Positions 1-11,230 of a stretch of DNA of 64,000 bases are shown here, piece by piece (within the stretch, counting starts at the first letter, position 1; each line of letters begins with the position of its first letter). The position numbers were made by a program, and so were the translations under genes. The notes beneath the pieces are model-generated. The model saw only the letters and a program-made list of their open reading frames with translations, was not told the DNA's origin and made no database searches. This DNA comes from Apoderus coryli (lineage: Eukaryota; Arthropoda; Insecta; Coleoptera; Attelabidae). Location: NCBI GenBank assembly GCA_911728435.2, contig OU452205.1, positions 13,274,260 through 13,338,259 of the forward strand, read 5' to 3'.

Positions 1-230
1 TATAGTGGTTGACAGACAAACTCTCGGAAATAAGTCTTGTTTCGTTAAACAAGCCCATTTCAAATATAGGCGTCCCGCTAAAGGGAGTATCGGCGCATCT
101 ATGTGTTGGTAATTTTGCATTATGGAGTCAGTGACCCTACAGGCAGTCGATATAGTGAATTGTTGTTCACTCGGCATATTTGCAACAGAAACTAGATGTC
201 GTCAAACACATACTTTTACAACACAAATTT
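1..230. repeat. Copy 1 of the GGCGACATCTAG dispersed repeat family
   Basis: This block is nearly identical to 46521..46738, including 'aagtcttgttt', 'aaacaagcccattt' and 'ggcgtcccgctaaaggg'. Its right end carries the family box ACTAGATGTCG(T/C)CAAACACA. Reverse-orientation partial copies lie at 50393..50540, with shorter foldback relatives at 47112..47240 and 48396..48500. It sits in the intron just upstream of the exon at 317. No coding capacity is seen. The type of mobile element is not established. Confidence 0.75.
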
Positions 231-316
231 GTTGTTACTTTCCTATCTTCTTACCTTGTTCTTTGTTTATTGGTTTGGGTGGTGATTCAAATTAACTTAA
301 ATTTGTTTTGGATTAG

Positions 317-566
317 GTGAAGAAATTGAGCACAGGCGAAACGTCAACTGTTGATTTGATTCTCGAAAATGGTCAAAGCATTGTAGACAGTTTACAACCG
401 AAAATGGTGAATGGTCAAATAAAGAATATAGAAAGTTTAGAGAAGTTCAGTGTAGAAATTGATGGTGAATTATTGGACGAAACTTACAAGTTAGAAGAGC
501 TAGCTGAAACTAAATGGGACGAAGCGTCCCAGGAGAAATTTAAGGAGATTATTGCTGGCAGTGAAG
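317..566 (+). CDS. Penultimate exon of an unrecognised gene (partial gene)
   Basis: The open frame begins right after a pyrimidine-rich acceptor (ttttggattag) and ends at a gtaatt donor, so it reads as an internal exon and not as a small gene starting at GTG. It encodes about 83 residues that are acidic and hydrophilic (for example LILENGQSIVDSLQP and a KWDEASQEKF segment). It ends in phase 1, which matches the acceptor at 11230; the join creates a Gly codon followed by HIPQ. I do not recognise the protein. The LILENGQSI and later GNAVRLYINNTDIR patterns faintly recall tudor-domain proteins, which is a weak inference. Earlier exons must lie left of the window. Confidence 0.55.
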
Positions 567-1600
567 GTAATTGATAATTGATTTTTTCTGTAGTAGATTT
601 TGGATTTGTTAAATATGGATTACGATGAATGAAAAATATTTTTAAATTAAAACAATAGTGAGTTTAAATATTATCGATAAAGCTTTGCTAAACTTGGTTG
701 AAAATAGGACCGACCGACGACTAGTGTAATCCAGCGACGAAGATGATGATGCGAATATTCCACGTTCACACTTCCAACTGCCCCATTGGAAATATAATTC
801 GCAGATCTGTTTTTGTAATTGTTGGAACATATATGAAATGTGCGATTGATCTTTTAAAGCATTTTCAGAACTGATTGCTCCCACAACTACATTAGTCAGA
901 CCAATCGGCAGTCCGAGGCTTGTCATTCACACCCAGTCCATATTAAAATAAAACCTCAACTTAAAACTTAATCTTCTGACCGGATTCTCAACTGTAGGGC
1001 ACATTGTTCAGACCTTTCTGATCCATATAACTTTAAAATTTTAAATCAAACAACACTAATTAGAGCAATGGAAGTCTCCTGCAAATCTAATAAGGAATAT
1101 CAGATATCACGTCAGACTTTATGTCTAGATAGGCTCAGACTAATTGTGGAGATTTTGACACAGACTTGTGTGTCGGACCTGTTGTTATATCCTTCAACTT
1201 TTTAATGTTCGAGTTGGCTTCCGTTAATACATTTGATTGGATATTACATGAATGATTTAAAAATTTGTACCAATCAAGAGTTTATTGAAGTTTTCCCGAT
1301 AGAATTTGAATCACTATGTAAATTTTATATTATGTTTGTTTAAAAAAACACTTCGAGGTAATTATACCCCGACAAGAAAGTATTGATAGTTTAATGACCA
1401 CCGGCGGTGTGTGACCCAGTGGCGTGGACATTTTTCTTTTTTGACTGGGCCATAGTAGCCGTATGTACGCTCTTAAACAGTTTATAATAAACTTTGTTTC
1501 GTAAAAATAAAAAAAATAAAAGAATATTACTAGACCAACTCTCACGCCGCGCCGCACCTGACCCGTCTAGAATAGCTTAGAGATCAAGAAACATAGGCAG
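567..1600. other. Intronic AT-rich DNA
   Basis: This is inferred to be part of the 10.7 kb intron between 566 and 11231. The open frames at 642..926 and 1330..1557 (minus) have low-complexity translations and no recognisable motif. No gene is supported. Confidence 0.5.
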
Positions 1601-1739
1601 ATATACACACACCGGCAAAATTAGCCGAACCCTCAAAATTTACTCTTTAACTTCGATTCGGTGCATTAAGAATATCAGCTGTGCTGAATATGCGCCTTTT
1701 AACAATATCAAATTGTCTTGAATTTGATGAGTGTAATTT

Positions 1740-1795
1740 TTTTTTCCTTTTGCTGAAGTTATTGTTAATAAAGATATTTATTATTATTATTATCT
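1740..1795 (+). repeat. TTA-repeat tail of a non-LTR element 3' end
   Basis: The sequence 'taataaagatatttattattattattat' ends here. The same AATAAA plus (TTA)n ending is seen at 34590..34617 and, in reverse, at 4919..4950 and 13567 onward. It marks the 3' end of a plus-strand non-LTR retrotransposon fragment directly abutting the minus-strand RT relic. Confidence 0.5.
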
Positions 1796-1796
1796 C

Positions 1797-3374
1797 TTGA
1801 TGAGTTTCTGAAGAAGTATTTCGTGTGAAACACAGTCAAAAGCCTTAGTGAGGTCATAAAAGGAAGCAAAGGTGTCACAGCCCTGCTCCATGCCATCCGA
1901 AACATATTCCAAAAGCTTATTAATTGCAAGAGTAGTAGATTTCAGTTATTTGATCTTTAATAATAGATTGGCAAGATCGATATTGGTCGATAGTTACTGG
2001 GATCATCAACCGATCCTTTATTTATGTAGATTGGAATAACCCTTGTCTCCTTCAAGACCGCCGGAAATACAGCGTCACCAATGCAATGGTTTATCTACTT
2101 AGTAAGTGGCACCATTATCAAATTCTTTAAAGTCCTAACAATCCTAACATTAAGCTCATACCAATCCGAGCTTTTTGTGTTTTTCATACCTGATAGTTTT
2201 TCGTACGTACTTCATTAAAGGTTACCGTTCTCAAACTAAATCCAGCAGCTCTAGTGGGAGACATATATTTCTCAAAAGTGGATGGTAGCTGTTTTATGAT
2301 ATCACCAGCCGCAGTTGTAAAGAAGTCATTTAAAATATGCGCAGTCAAGTTCTCAGCTGTCTCGAGATTTGGAGTTGATTCCCAATCCTTGACCAGTCTC
2401 CACACAGCAGCAGGTCTATTAATAGCGGATGCAATATACCCCTCATAAGTCCTTTTTTTGGCCTTGGAAAGTTCAGCTCTATATTGTTTTCTATAGTGTC
2501 TTAAGGCGACTTTAGATAAAGACTGAGAATCTGATTTATGAATCAAATGCATAGTGCATAGCAGATCTCTCATTCTGCGCAAATCATCATTAAACCAATT
2601 TATGCGTTGATCGAGCAGTGACTGTGTGAATTTCAGAGGAAAACAAGTTTCAGCTGTATTTCCAATGACATTAGTAAACGTTAGAAATCTACCATCAATG
2701 CTTATATTTTGATCATCGATGAAGTCTCAATTAATATTTTCGATTCGGTTGTACATATTAAAAAGTCCGTATTGGGTTATAGGTCTGTAACTAATTTTTG
2801 CAACAGGCTCCGTCGGGGAAGTGCGACCTTCAAAGGTGAAAGAAATGCCATTCTGGTCGGACAGGTGATGCAAATTAAAAGGTTTGAATGTGGTGGTGTT
2901 AACATTTATGTTTGTGAATACATTATCCACACGCACAACCTCGAGTTGGAAAAGACATAGAGCCATGCAAGCCATAAGCCCTAAAAAAATCACACAGGTC
3001 GGCCGCTCTTGGATCAGTCGTTTCAAAATGGACATTAAAGTCTCCCGTGACAGTATTTTAGCCATAAGCTCAAAAAACCGACAGAGACCTCCATTCGGAG
3101 ATCTATAAATAGTCACAATGTGGGTGGAAAAGCTTTTTAGGAAAATTCCCGCAGCCTCACAGTTCACCTCCTCCGAATTACCGGAGATATTCAGAACTCG
3201 ATATTCAATATTGTTTTTTAGGTATATTCCTACACCTCCATGATACCTTGCAGTTCTACAGAAACCCGCGTAATCCCAACAACCTGTAATAGAAAATTCA
3301 TTTACATTTAACCAGTGCTCATTTATACATAAGCAATCAAATAGGTGGTCTTTGAGAACCATTTCAAAATCCAA
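1797..3374 (-). pseudogene. Non-LTR retrotransposon ORF2 relic (endonuclease + RT palm)
   Basis: Read on the minus strand from 3374. The first part (to about 2727) encodes an APE-type endonuclease fragment with INEHWL, GVGIYLKNN and IYRSPNG. These correspond to the SETWL, GGGLGIFIKS and IYRPP motifs of the intact frame at 50740. The middle (2582..2184) encodes the EN-RT linker (VWRLVKDWES). The last part encodes an RT segment with NYRPIS and DLTKAFDCVSHEIL. Stops and frameshifts separate these blocks, so it is dead. The order EN-linker-RT on one strand supports one decayed element of the jockey/CR1-like group. Confidence 0.75.
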
Positions 3375-3419
3375 AATTTTATTATATGATGAAATAATTA
3401 TTTCTTAAACACTGAACGT

Positions 3420-4825
3420 TTGTTTGAAGGACTGAAAAAGTCACGATACCTGAGCTCCCTCTCAATGAGGTATAGTTCACAGATCGTTTATTGATGGGAA
3501 TACTCTTCAAACCTTCGCTATTGGAGGATCCACATTGGCCTTCGGTAGCACCCTCGGTTTCATAAAAAACTTAGATACTATGACACCAGTAGGTCATATA
3601 TCCCTCTGACATGCGCTTTTAAGGTTATTCTGGTTTATAGTAACCTTCATAGAACAGTATAGGTCAGGATGCTTCGAAACATGCAGTTCGCACATAACTT
3701 CCGGAAAGTGGTGTCTAAGAATCATCTCAAGATCATTCGTAGTGGTGTTGGGGTGCAAGCGAGACACGTGCAGGGCAACAAACTTTGGAATAGATTTAAC
3801 AGTTTTATTTGATTAAGCAAAAATACATTGCGATACAATATAAGATTGCTCCGCAAAAAGGCAAGAGTCCAGCTAACATAGTTAACTGATTTTAAACTTA
3901 TCCTCAAGTATTAAAATTATTCGGATATACAACAGTACTAGCCAATACATTTTTTTGACATCCAAATTTCAGAAAATATTTTGTCCTTTTTTGAGCAAAA
4001 CATTTTGGTAAGTACAATGTGTCCATTGGCCTATCTTCGAAACTAATTGCTCCAAAAATTAACAAAAAAAAACATTCCTTTTTTTTACCTATGTATATAT
4101 TATATATGAATCAATTGCTTAAAATCAACTATATGTCAAACCAGACAAGAGTCAATCTATATTTCTAAAAGAAAATCAAGAGATAATGGATGTCAAACTT
4201 CGTGTAAATTTGGACGGTTCGGCTAATTTTGCCGGTGAGTGTAGTGCCGATATATGTATAGAAACCTATTGTCCAAAATTGAAGCTACATTTCTAAAAAA
4301 ATCATGGCAATATGTTACAGAATTCAAGAGAAAATGGATGTAAATTTTGACTGTTCGGCTAATTTTGCCGGTGGGTTATAACATTTTTATGATCACACGA
4401 TCGCATTTAATAATGAAGGTAACGAATTATATCCAATTACTTTTTCGTAAAACATTAAGAAACTTTTGTTGTTTTGTTGGTCACAATTATTGTAAATATC
4501 ATTTAAATTTCATATTATCAAATTATTCTCGGGAAATTTTAAAATTAAACAACGCTAATCGGGGTTTGTGATCATTGAACTATCAATGCTTTCTTGCCGG
4601 GGTTTAGTATTATCAGTTGAGTATATTATTATCTTTTTGTAACTTTCTTTTTGTTTACTTTTTATTTTTATGTGGAGTATACGTAATATTTTATTTTTAT
4701 TGCATGACTTGTATTGTTGAGACTTTGTTCATTAATAAAGTTTTGCTTTATTTTTTATATTTTGATTTTGTTTTAAATAGAAATAAATATTATAGAAATA
4801 ACCCATCTTCTTACGAGGAGTTATA
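3420..4825. other. Intronic DNA with a duplicated mariner-like terminus
   Basis: Apart from the right TIR at 4213..4241, a second copy of that 3' terminus lies at about 4265..4376 (again TTCGGCTAATTTTGCCGGTG, preceded by the shared AATGGATGT). I see a local duplication of the element end and no gene. Confidence 0.5.
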
Positions 4826-4880
4826 ATAATTTACGTCTACTCCACAAATGAATTTCCTATATTTGTCATATTAAACCAAA

Positions 4881-4915
4881 CATGTTTCGAGAACTGCTAT
4901 TCTCAGCATCAGTGG
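4881..4915 (+). repeat. Hairpin-box motif, copy A-left
   Basis: CATGTTTC is followed by stem GAGAA, loop CTGCTA, stem TTCTC, then AGCATCAGTG. The mirror copy on the right arm (about 5958..5991, minus) has the same stem. Confidence 0.7.
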
Positions 4916-4918
4916 TAG

Positions 4919-5384
4919 AATAATAATAATAATAACTTTATTGTCTAACAGGTTGGGATAACCCAATTATAAGACAAATAATAATTCATATAATACAATA
5001 TTCAACAAGATATAGAAATTAAATTTAAACTAAATGCTTAGAAACATATTTATATAATTGAAAACAACAACAAAAAAATTAAAACAAAACTTTATAGCCC
5101 GAGATCGCTTATGAAAGTATTAATACTAATTTTAAATCTAATCAAACTTATATCAAACAAATTTACTACATCTGACACATTATACTGAATACATAAAACG
5201 CATGCCCTAGTTAATGGTGCTCTACTTTCGTAATTGGTGCGAAACCGGTCAAGTCTAAATAAATGTGAATTACGTGCATTAAACTGCGGCATGTTAATGC
5301 TCACCATTTCCAGGAGATGAGGACAGTCAATTAGATTGTTATTAATTTTAAATAGAAATATTTGGTAGGAAGTACCAATGCCAT
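4919..5384 (-). mobile_element. 5'-truncated non-LTR retrotransposon 3' end
   Basis: The minus-strand frame ending at 5092 encodes the RT C-terminal tail: IDCPHLLEMV, then NARNSHLFRLDRFRTNY. It is collinear with IDCPELLSQV...TTRNAHPFSNPIRNSNY of the 32.4 kb element. Its 3' tail is AATAAAG followed by TTA repeats, seen in reverse at 4919..4950. The 5' junction is near 5384, where sequence of foldback arm A resumes. It inserted into the left arm of element A. Confidence 0.75.
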
Positions 5385-6104
5385 TATATAGGTATAGAAA
5401 GTTACATAATAAATATATTAATTTTGACAAATTTAGAGAGTATGTTAAAAATACAAATATTTATAAAATGACATCCTTCACCTACCATTTGTCGAAAAAA
5501 GAAAAATAATTTATAAGATATCATTTTACAACTACTACTTATTGAAATTATATGGATGATAAAATTTATTCTTTGTAAGTTATAAACATCACAAGTTTAT
5601 TAACTTTGTGTCATTAATGTTACGTTTTTTACGCATTTTCACTGATGATAGAACATAATATTTTATAATTGTTCTGTTGGAGGGATAAACAATCACGTCT
5701 TTAACCACTCTTAAACATGGAGCTTTAAGGTGGTAAATGTTAATATTTGACATTTGAAATGATTGACAAACGACAAATCGTGAAACCGATCAACTTCAAT
5801 TAGTAGTTGTAAAATAATGATATCTTATCAATTTTCTTCTTTTTTCGACAAATTGTGAATATCAACTTATAAATATTTGTAATTTTAACATACTCTCTAA
5901 ATTTTTCAAAATTAATATATTTATGTAACTTTCTATACCTATATGATCACATTCTAGCACTGATGATGAGAATAGCAGTTCTCGAAACAGGTTTAATTTG
6001 ACAAATATACGAAATTCATTTGTTGAGTAGACATAAATAATTATTTCCCGATACATAAATATTAAATATAAATTATCAGCGTCTTCCGTTAATGGTTGTA
6101 CAAG

Positions 6105-6619
6105 TAGGGTTTCAGTATCAATATTTCGAGATCCCAACCAATTTTTGGTACGGGATAATCTAGCGGCGGAATTGGGATTAGTATCTGATGGTTCGGGAAA
6201 TCCCTCGTTTCCTTTATTGTTAAACTATAATAACCTACTAATGTGTCATTCGTTGGTTGTAACGATCTTGTGATATCGATGGTATTTTATCGTCGTTGTG
6301 TAGTGCAATGGGATAATCGTTTGTAAATTGGGAAACTGTTACAGGTGAGAAATTTTTAATTGTTTAAATTATTTAAAAAATTAAAACAATTTTCGGTTAG
6401 AGATTCATTACTGTCATTTTTTCGTTTCAATAACCTTTGAAATATTGTATACTTTATTTGCAGTTATTACCTTATTGGACTTACGTTTCGAATTACTTAT
6501 ATATTTTGACCATATTTTTTGTTTATAAATTGCCTTTCCTTAATAAAATAAATCAAACCTGCAGATAGCTAGTATTTTCACAAATCCCGAAATTGGGATC
6601 CCGAAATCTGGAAACCCTA
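6105..6619. mobile_element. Non-autonomous hAT element (MITE) with 8-bp TSD
   Basis: The termini are TAGGGTTTC...GAAACCCTA, followed inward by imperfect ATTTCG(A/G)GATCCCAA inverted repeats. The element is flanked by a perfect 8-bp direct repeat, TGTACAAG, at 6097..6104 and 6620..6627. An 8-bp target duplication with short TIRs is diagnostic of the hAT superfamily. At 515 bp with no transposase motif it is non-autonomous. Confidence 0.85.
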
Positions 6620-7196
6620 TGTACAAGTGCAGACAATTTATTATTATATATTATTATCCATGGTACTTGGGCAGCGGAGACATGTGTTTAGTTTGGAAAT
6701 ATTTTCATAATGTAGTCTTAATGAATAATAGTGTAACAGCTAGCAGTCCTATCGGTTTTTATATATTATATTGTCGTCTGTACTTAAATCTTTATATTAG
6801 ATCAACTTATGTAATAACTCACGCTATGCTTTTTAGCATAGCATCAAATTTTTGGTATGGCTATCCCATCTTGGGATTCGCCGCTACGTACAGTCACGTT
6901 AAGAAGATTTACTCAACGGTAGGAGTAGATAATTTGTTGATTTGTTTAAAAAGTATTAATTATTATTATTAGCCCAATATAAAATAAAGGATTGAGCTAA
7001 ATAAAAATACATTAAGAATGGAAGTAATCTTTTAGTTTACTCGCTTGGCAATGTTATGGGGCTACCTGAGATCTCCACGTACGTCACGCCACAGGGAAAA
7101 TGTCTATTTTTCATACTGGTCATAAAGAAACTGTAGGTAGGCTTACGTACACTTGTTTGCAATGTATTAAATCAGGGGTCTCCAAACTTTGAAACC

Positions 7197-7682
7197 TTAG
7201 GTCCATAATGATTTTTTTCAGTATGTTCCAAGGGCCAACACATATTTAATTTTTCTGTCTTAACTATATTTCTAGAATTTTAGACTAGTAGCAAAGTGCG
7301 CGATCTAAGCTAACATACCTTTTTTGCATTTCAATTACTATTGTGTATTATGACATCTAAATTTTTTGAACTTCGAGTAGAGATCGAAATTTTTTTGAAT
7401 GAGCAGCATCGCGCTTTTGCCGATTAAGAAAATAGTGAATTAGGTCCATAATGATTTTTTTCAGTATGTTCCAAGGGCCAACACAGATTTAATTTTTCTG
7501 TCTTAACTATATTTCTAGAATTTTAGACTAGTAGCAAAGTGCGCGATCTAAGCTAACATACCTTTTTTGCATTTCAATGACTATTGTGTATTGTGACATC
7601 TATATTTTTTGAACTACGAGTAGAGATCGAAACTTTTTTGAATGAGCAGCATCGCGCTTTTGCCGATTAAGAAAATAGTGAG
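7197..7682. repeat. 243-bp tandem duplication inside the hAT element
   Basis: Two copies, 7197..7439 and 7440..7682, both start ttaggtccataatg and end aagaaaatagtga, with only scattered base differences. The duplication lies just before the transposase relic. Confidence 0.9.
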
Positions 7683-7715
7683 TGACTGTGGAAGCTACTA
7701 GCATTCTAGGTCGAT

Positions 7716-8340
7716 TTGACAAATTATATGAACGAACTGAATTTACGATTGCAAGGAGAAAATCAGCTTCTCCCTGATCTATACACCAATATCAAATCCT
7801 TCAGGCAGAAATTAATACTATTTCAACCGCAATTACGTAAAAAATGTTTCACACATTTTAAAACATATTCAGCCCCACTACAGAGACAAAATTTACCGTC
7901 GATTTTGCAATCGAAACTTTGAGTGTGTTAAAGATAAATTTGACACTCGTTTCTCAGACTTTGATGTTATTGCGAATGAAATTAAGCTTTTTCAATATAC
8001 TTTTGATTCTGAGATTGATTGCCAGGGGCTCCGGAAGTCCAAATAGAAATTCTTGATTTACAGTGCAGTGTAAGAACAAATATCAAAATTTATCTTTGTT
8101 GGAATTTGACAAAGAGTCTTCCACTGGTACAATTTGCATAAATTTGCTCGTGGGTTGTTTTCTGTTTTTGTTACTACTTGTGTGACAAAACGTTTTCCAA
8201 GATAAAGTACACAAAGAATGTTTATAGATCGAAATTAACGGATGAACATCTTAAATCTCTTTTAATAATTGGTACAAGAAAAATTGATCCACAACTACAA
8301 ACTATTGTCTGTGGAAAATCACAATTACATAAATCTCATT
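7716..8340 (+). pseudogene. hAT transposase relic (ZBED5/GTF2IRD2-like group)
   Basis: The first open piece (7716..7922) encodes YMNELNLRLQGENQL and LYTNIKSFRQKL. This is the LNELNLxLQG block typical of the hAT transposases domesticated in ZBED5/SCAND3/GTF2IRD2-type proteins. Further pieces continue in other frames: a block with FSDFDVIANE, then QIEILDLQC. Finally the C-terminal dimerisation-like block YRSKLTDEHLKSLLI appears near 8220..8340. Frameshifts and stops make it non-functional. The N-terminal BED finger and much of the catalytic core are missing or unreadable. Confidence 0.8.
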
Positions 8341-8602
8341 AGTGTTTTTTGTTTTACTTTGATTAGTAGGATTTATTTCAATTAGTCATTAATATGCTTA
8401 AGCTTAGATACTCAAGTTAAGTTTTCTGCGTCATCATTTCTGTCGTTAAGTTTTACCTTGCAAGTAAATAAACCCGAGTATTTATCATTCCTGTTTTCTT
8501 CTTCAACTTATAACAGCTATTGTATCAACAATAAGACATTCGCAGTCGCGGGCAGGACGCATTTGGCTCGCGGGCCGTAATTTGGAGACCCCTGTATTAA
8601 AT

Positions 8603-9629
8603 GATAACACAGCCTCTGGAATCGGATTAAGCAGAGCCTTATTAGTACGTATTGATGAGGTGTGTATATGTTATCGAAACTGATGGCACAATCAGACAGC
8701 TGATTATTTCAGTTTAGAGTAAATTGCATTCAGTCTGTTATTTGTTTACACTCTTCTAGAACAAGGACGTACCTCGTGGAATACAATGTTTTTAAAAAAC
8801 TCCGATGTGGAAGTACAGAAGGGCATAAAATTTTAATTACTTTTGTGAAATTTGAATCCTACTAAAACTTAATATTCCACAAGTTATTAAATGTCTCAAC
8901 TTGCTTAAAATGAATAAATTATAAGTCAATTAATTTTAGTTTATTGTGTAATAATTCGTATTTATTTAAGTCGGTATTTACTAATCGTGCAAAATCCATT
9001 TACTAAAAACTGACAACTAAACGTCGATGTATAAGTAGACAATCTACAATACATTACAGTGTCGACTAGACTACAATAATTATTACTATAATCGAATTAT
9101 TATGTTAGAATCACATTCCTTATAAGTGGTATTTCCAGCTTATTGGGAGGGAAAAATCCATTTGATGCGTAATGCGTATTTCTATCACCTTACATTTGAA
9201 TCAGAACACTGCCAGAAAGTGCAAATTTGTCATGTGTATAGCTAAAAGTCGTTACAGAGTTATCGCAAGTAGAGAATAACCGTTAATGGTAAAAGTTATT
9301 TGTAAATAAGTAAATTATTCTAACGTATAAAGGTAACTCAACGTATTTTAACAACAGCTTGCAAGGCAACAAGACATAAACAGGATGAGGTAATTCTTCC
9401 GTTCTTTTAAAACTAGTTTTAATTCTCTGCTCCTGTAATAAGTGCTAAAACGGGTCATCCAATCCTTTAATCGTCACAAAATGTTTGCTAATAGATATAC
9501 TCTGTATGTCCTGTGATTTCTAGGTTGGGTTTAATTTCTTTCATTACCTACTTAAATAATCCATTTCACTTACTAACTACTACTATTACTACTACTTTGA
9601 TTCATATCTGTCTGACCGTAGGCAGTTCG
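8603..9629. other. Intronic AT-rich DNA, nothing recognised
   Basis: No open frame with a recognisable motif and no clear inverted or tandem repeat was seen here. Confidence 0.5.
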
Positions 9630-10030
9630 TTGAGGTCCGTGACTTTCATTCTTCATATTTCTGTCCTACAAGCAGTGGACCACAAGGCAGCAACCTAACT
9701 CCACTTTTATTTGCTATCTATGTGAATGATATTGCTGCTGAAGTCTCAAGTAAATGTCTTATATCCGCCGATGACGTGAAGTGGTATAGGCGGGTGTCTA
9801 GCGAGGATGATTGTGTATGTCTGCAGAGAGATCTCGAGAGGCTTGAGAGGTGGTGCATTAGAAATAAGCTTCATCTAAACGTTGGCAAATGTAAACTTAC
9901 GTCATTCACAAGGCGACAGAATAAGATCAGTTTCGGCTATGCGTTAAATAATGTCTTCCATGAATCATGTAATGCATTGAAAGACCTGGGTGTGATTATG
10001 GATCGTAAAATGACATTTGACAGTCACAGT
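9630..10030 (+). pseudogene. Non-LTR reverse transcriptase fragment
   Basis: The translation shows the RT core PQGSNLTPLLFAIYVNDIA, then an altered catalytic box (SADDVKWY where FADD is expected), LERWCIRNKLHLNVGKCK and ALKDLGVIMD. These are collinear with PQGTSLAPLLFSLFVNDIG...FADD...LSSWC...GKC...VKDLGIIID of the 32.4 kb element. Both ends are truncated and a frame change lies upstream of 9722. Replacement of Phe by Ser before the catalytic AspAsp fits decay. Confidence 0.85.
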
Positions 10031-10042
10031 GGCGCCTCGTGA

Positions 10043-10590
10043 CTTGTTAAAGAGGCAGTGCCGCAGAGCGTAAATATCACAAATAAAAATATTTAAAATG
10101 TGTTAGACGCATTTAATTTTATGATGCTATTTGGAATTTCCATGCAGTTTCGCCTTTTCAGCCAGATGCACTAAATCATCAACACCACTAATTGCCCTGT
10201 GTGTTTCACCACTAAAAAGTACACACACAAAACAAAATAGTCTATTTTTAATCTCACATCCACAGATCCATCCGTATTTTTCATAAATGCTTTTATTAAA
10301 TTTTCTTATATCTATACTTACCTAACCTAACTTTTTTCCCGGCTCGGCTGTGGACTTCACACTTCAGTATTATTTAAGTGAGGCCTAGGACGTCTATATT
10401 GTCTAATTTCAAGTTTTTCGTCAATGCTTTTGACATTAATTCAAATTTCCAATTAACAAAACCAAAACAATAAACTCAAATATAAAACAAAAGTTATACC
10501 GGCAAACAAACGCTACAATCTGTCCATCCTACAGCTCTGTATGTATACGTCATCCCGCTCTAAAAACTACATTAAACTATAAGGGTCAGG
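10043..10590. other. Intronic DNA, nothing recognised
   Basis: AT-rich sequence. A weak CGTC..CCGCTCTAAAAA match to the foldback terminal box occurs near 10550, shortly before the hairpin motif at 10598. Confidence 0.35.
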
Positions 10591-10597
10591 GTCATAC

Positions 10598-10631
10598 ATG
10601 TTTCAAGACTCATAGTCTCATATTCAGTGAC
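10598..10631 (+). repeat. Hairpin-box motif, solitary divergent copy
   Basis: ACATGTTTC is followed by stem AGACT, loop CAT, stem AGTCT and then CATATTCAGTG, which corresponds to CATCATCAGTG elsewhere. The stem is perfectly paired but differs from all other copies. Confidence 0.55.
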
Positions 10632-10722
10632 TTAATAGAAGAAATCCATCGAATTAAACATCATCCTGTGGGAAAAAAATGTATTACTTATAGTTAACAC
10701 TAAGATTAAAAACTTAATTTGT

Positions 10723-10766
10723 ATCAAATGTTTTCATCATACATCTCAGTGATGAAAACATTTGAT
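10723..10766. repeat. Perfect short inverted repeat
   Basis: The arms ATCAAATGTTTTCATCA and TGATGAAAACATTTGAT are separated by about 10 bases. No element around it was identified. Confidence 0.8.
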
Positions 10767-11230
10767 GCCTGCCTGTTGTTCATACTGATTAATTTTCCAT
10801 GGTTAAATCTGGATGTATACTCTGTACTTAATCCACACGGTTTCAAAAGGGCTCAAAGGTCCAAAAAGTTGCTTCTCTTAATAATTAAAGTTTCATATAC
10901 TATGTTTGTTAAAAAAAATCGTTATGACAGCTCTATATTTATTTTTGACACTGACTTCATCAATGATAACACAATTCAAAAATAAATATAAGAATTGTTA
11001 AATATAAACAGGATGTAACAGTGGTTTTTGAGTTATCATGGAGACAGACATTTTTTTAAAGCTAGTTATTTTCGTATATAATGACCTAAAACACGTATTT
11101 CAATTGAAATAAAAACATAATTCATGAAACTAATAGCCTCCATATTACATATATGATGTGAAGATCTAAAAAATGCCTCACAAAGAGTACAGTAATTCTG
11201 AAAATCTCAGTAAAACTTTTTTTGTTCCAG

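Larger units (their letters stand above)
1606..4241. mobile_element. Mariner/Tc1-like element bounded by 27-bp inverted repeats
   Basis: The left terminus (1606..1634) reads CACACACCGGCAAAATTAGC and continues GAAC. The right terminus (about 4213..4241) is its near-perfect reverse complement (GTTCGGCTAATTTTGCCGGT). TA dinucleotides flank both ends, as expected of the Tc1/mariner superfamily. No mariner transposase was recognised inside. The interior is largely occupied by a minus-strand non-LTR relic (1795..3400). The class assignment rests on TIR and TA only and is an inference. Confidence 0.5.
4833..6036. mobile_element. Foldback (long inverted repeat) element A
   Basis: The left arm starts CGTCTACTCCACAAATGAAT. 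The right arm is its reverse complement, ending near 6036 (ATTCATTTGTTGAGTAGAC). The arms share at least 250 bp, including CATGTTTCGAGAA...TTCTC...CATCAGTG and 'tatactctctaaat'-type sequence. Both arms carry the hairpin-box motif at the same relative place. The left arm is interrupted at 4919..5384 by a non-LTR fragment that the right arm lacks. No coding region is seen. It shares its terminal box with 15432, 20966, 25430 and 36058. Confidence 0.75.
7173..8594 (+). mobile_element. hAT transposon, 1422 bp, with 8-bp TSD TATTAAAT
   Basis: It starts CAGGGGTCTCCAAA and ends TTTGGAGACCCCTG. The perfect 8-bp target duplication TATTAAAT lies at 7165..7172 and 8595..8602. It contains a decayed hAT transposase (7716..8340) and an internal 243-bp tandem duplication (7197..7682). 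TIR, TSD and coding relic all agree on hAT. It lies inside the inferred 10.7 kb intron. Confidence 0.92.

Noticed and set aside
6619..6972. 117-codon open frame after the hAT MITE
   Set aside because: Low-complexity, Tyr/Ile-rich translation beginning at the target duplication; no motif.
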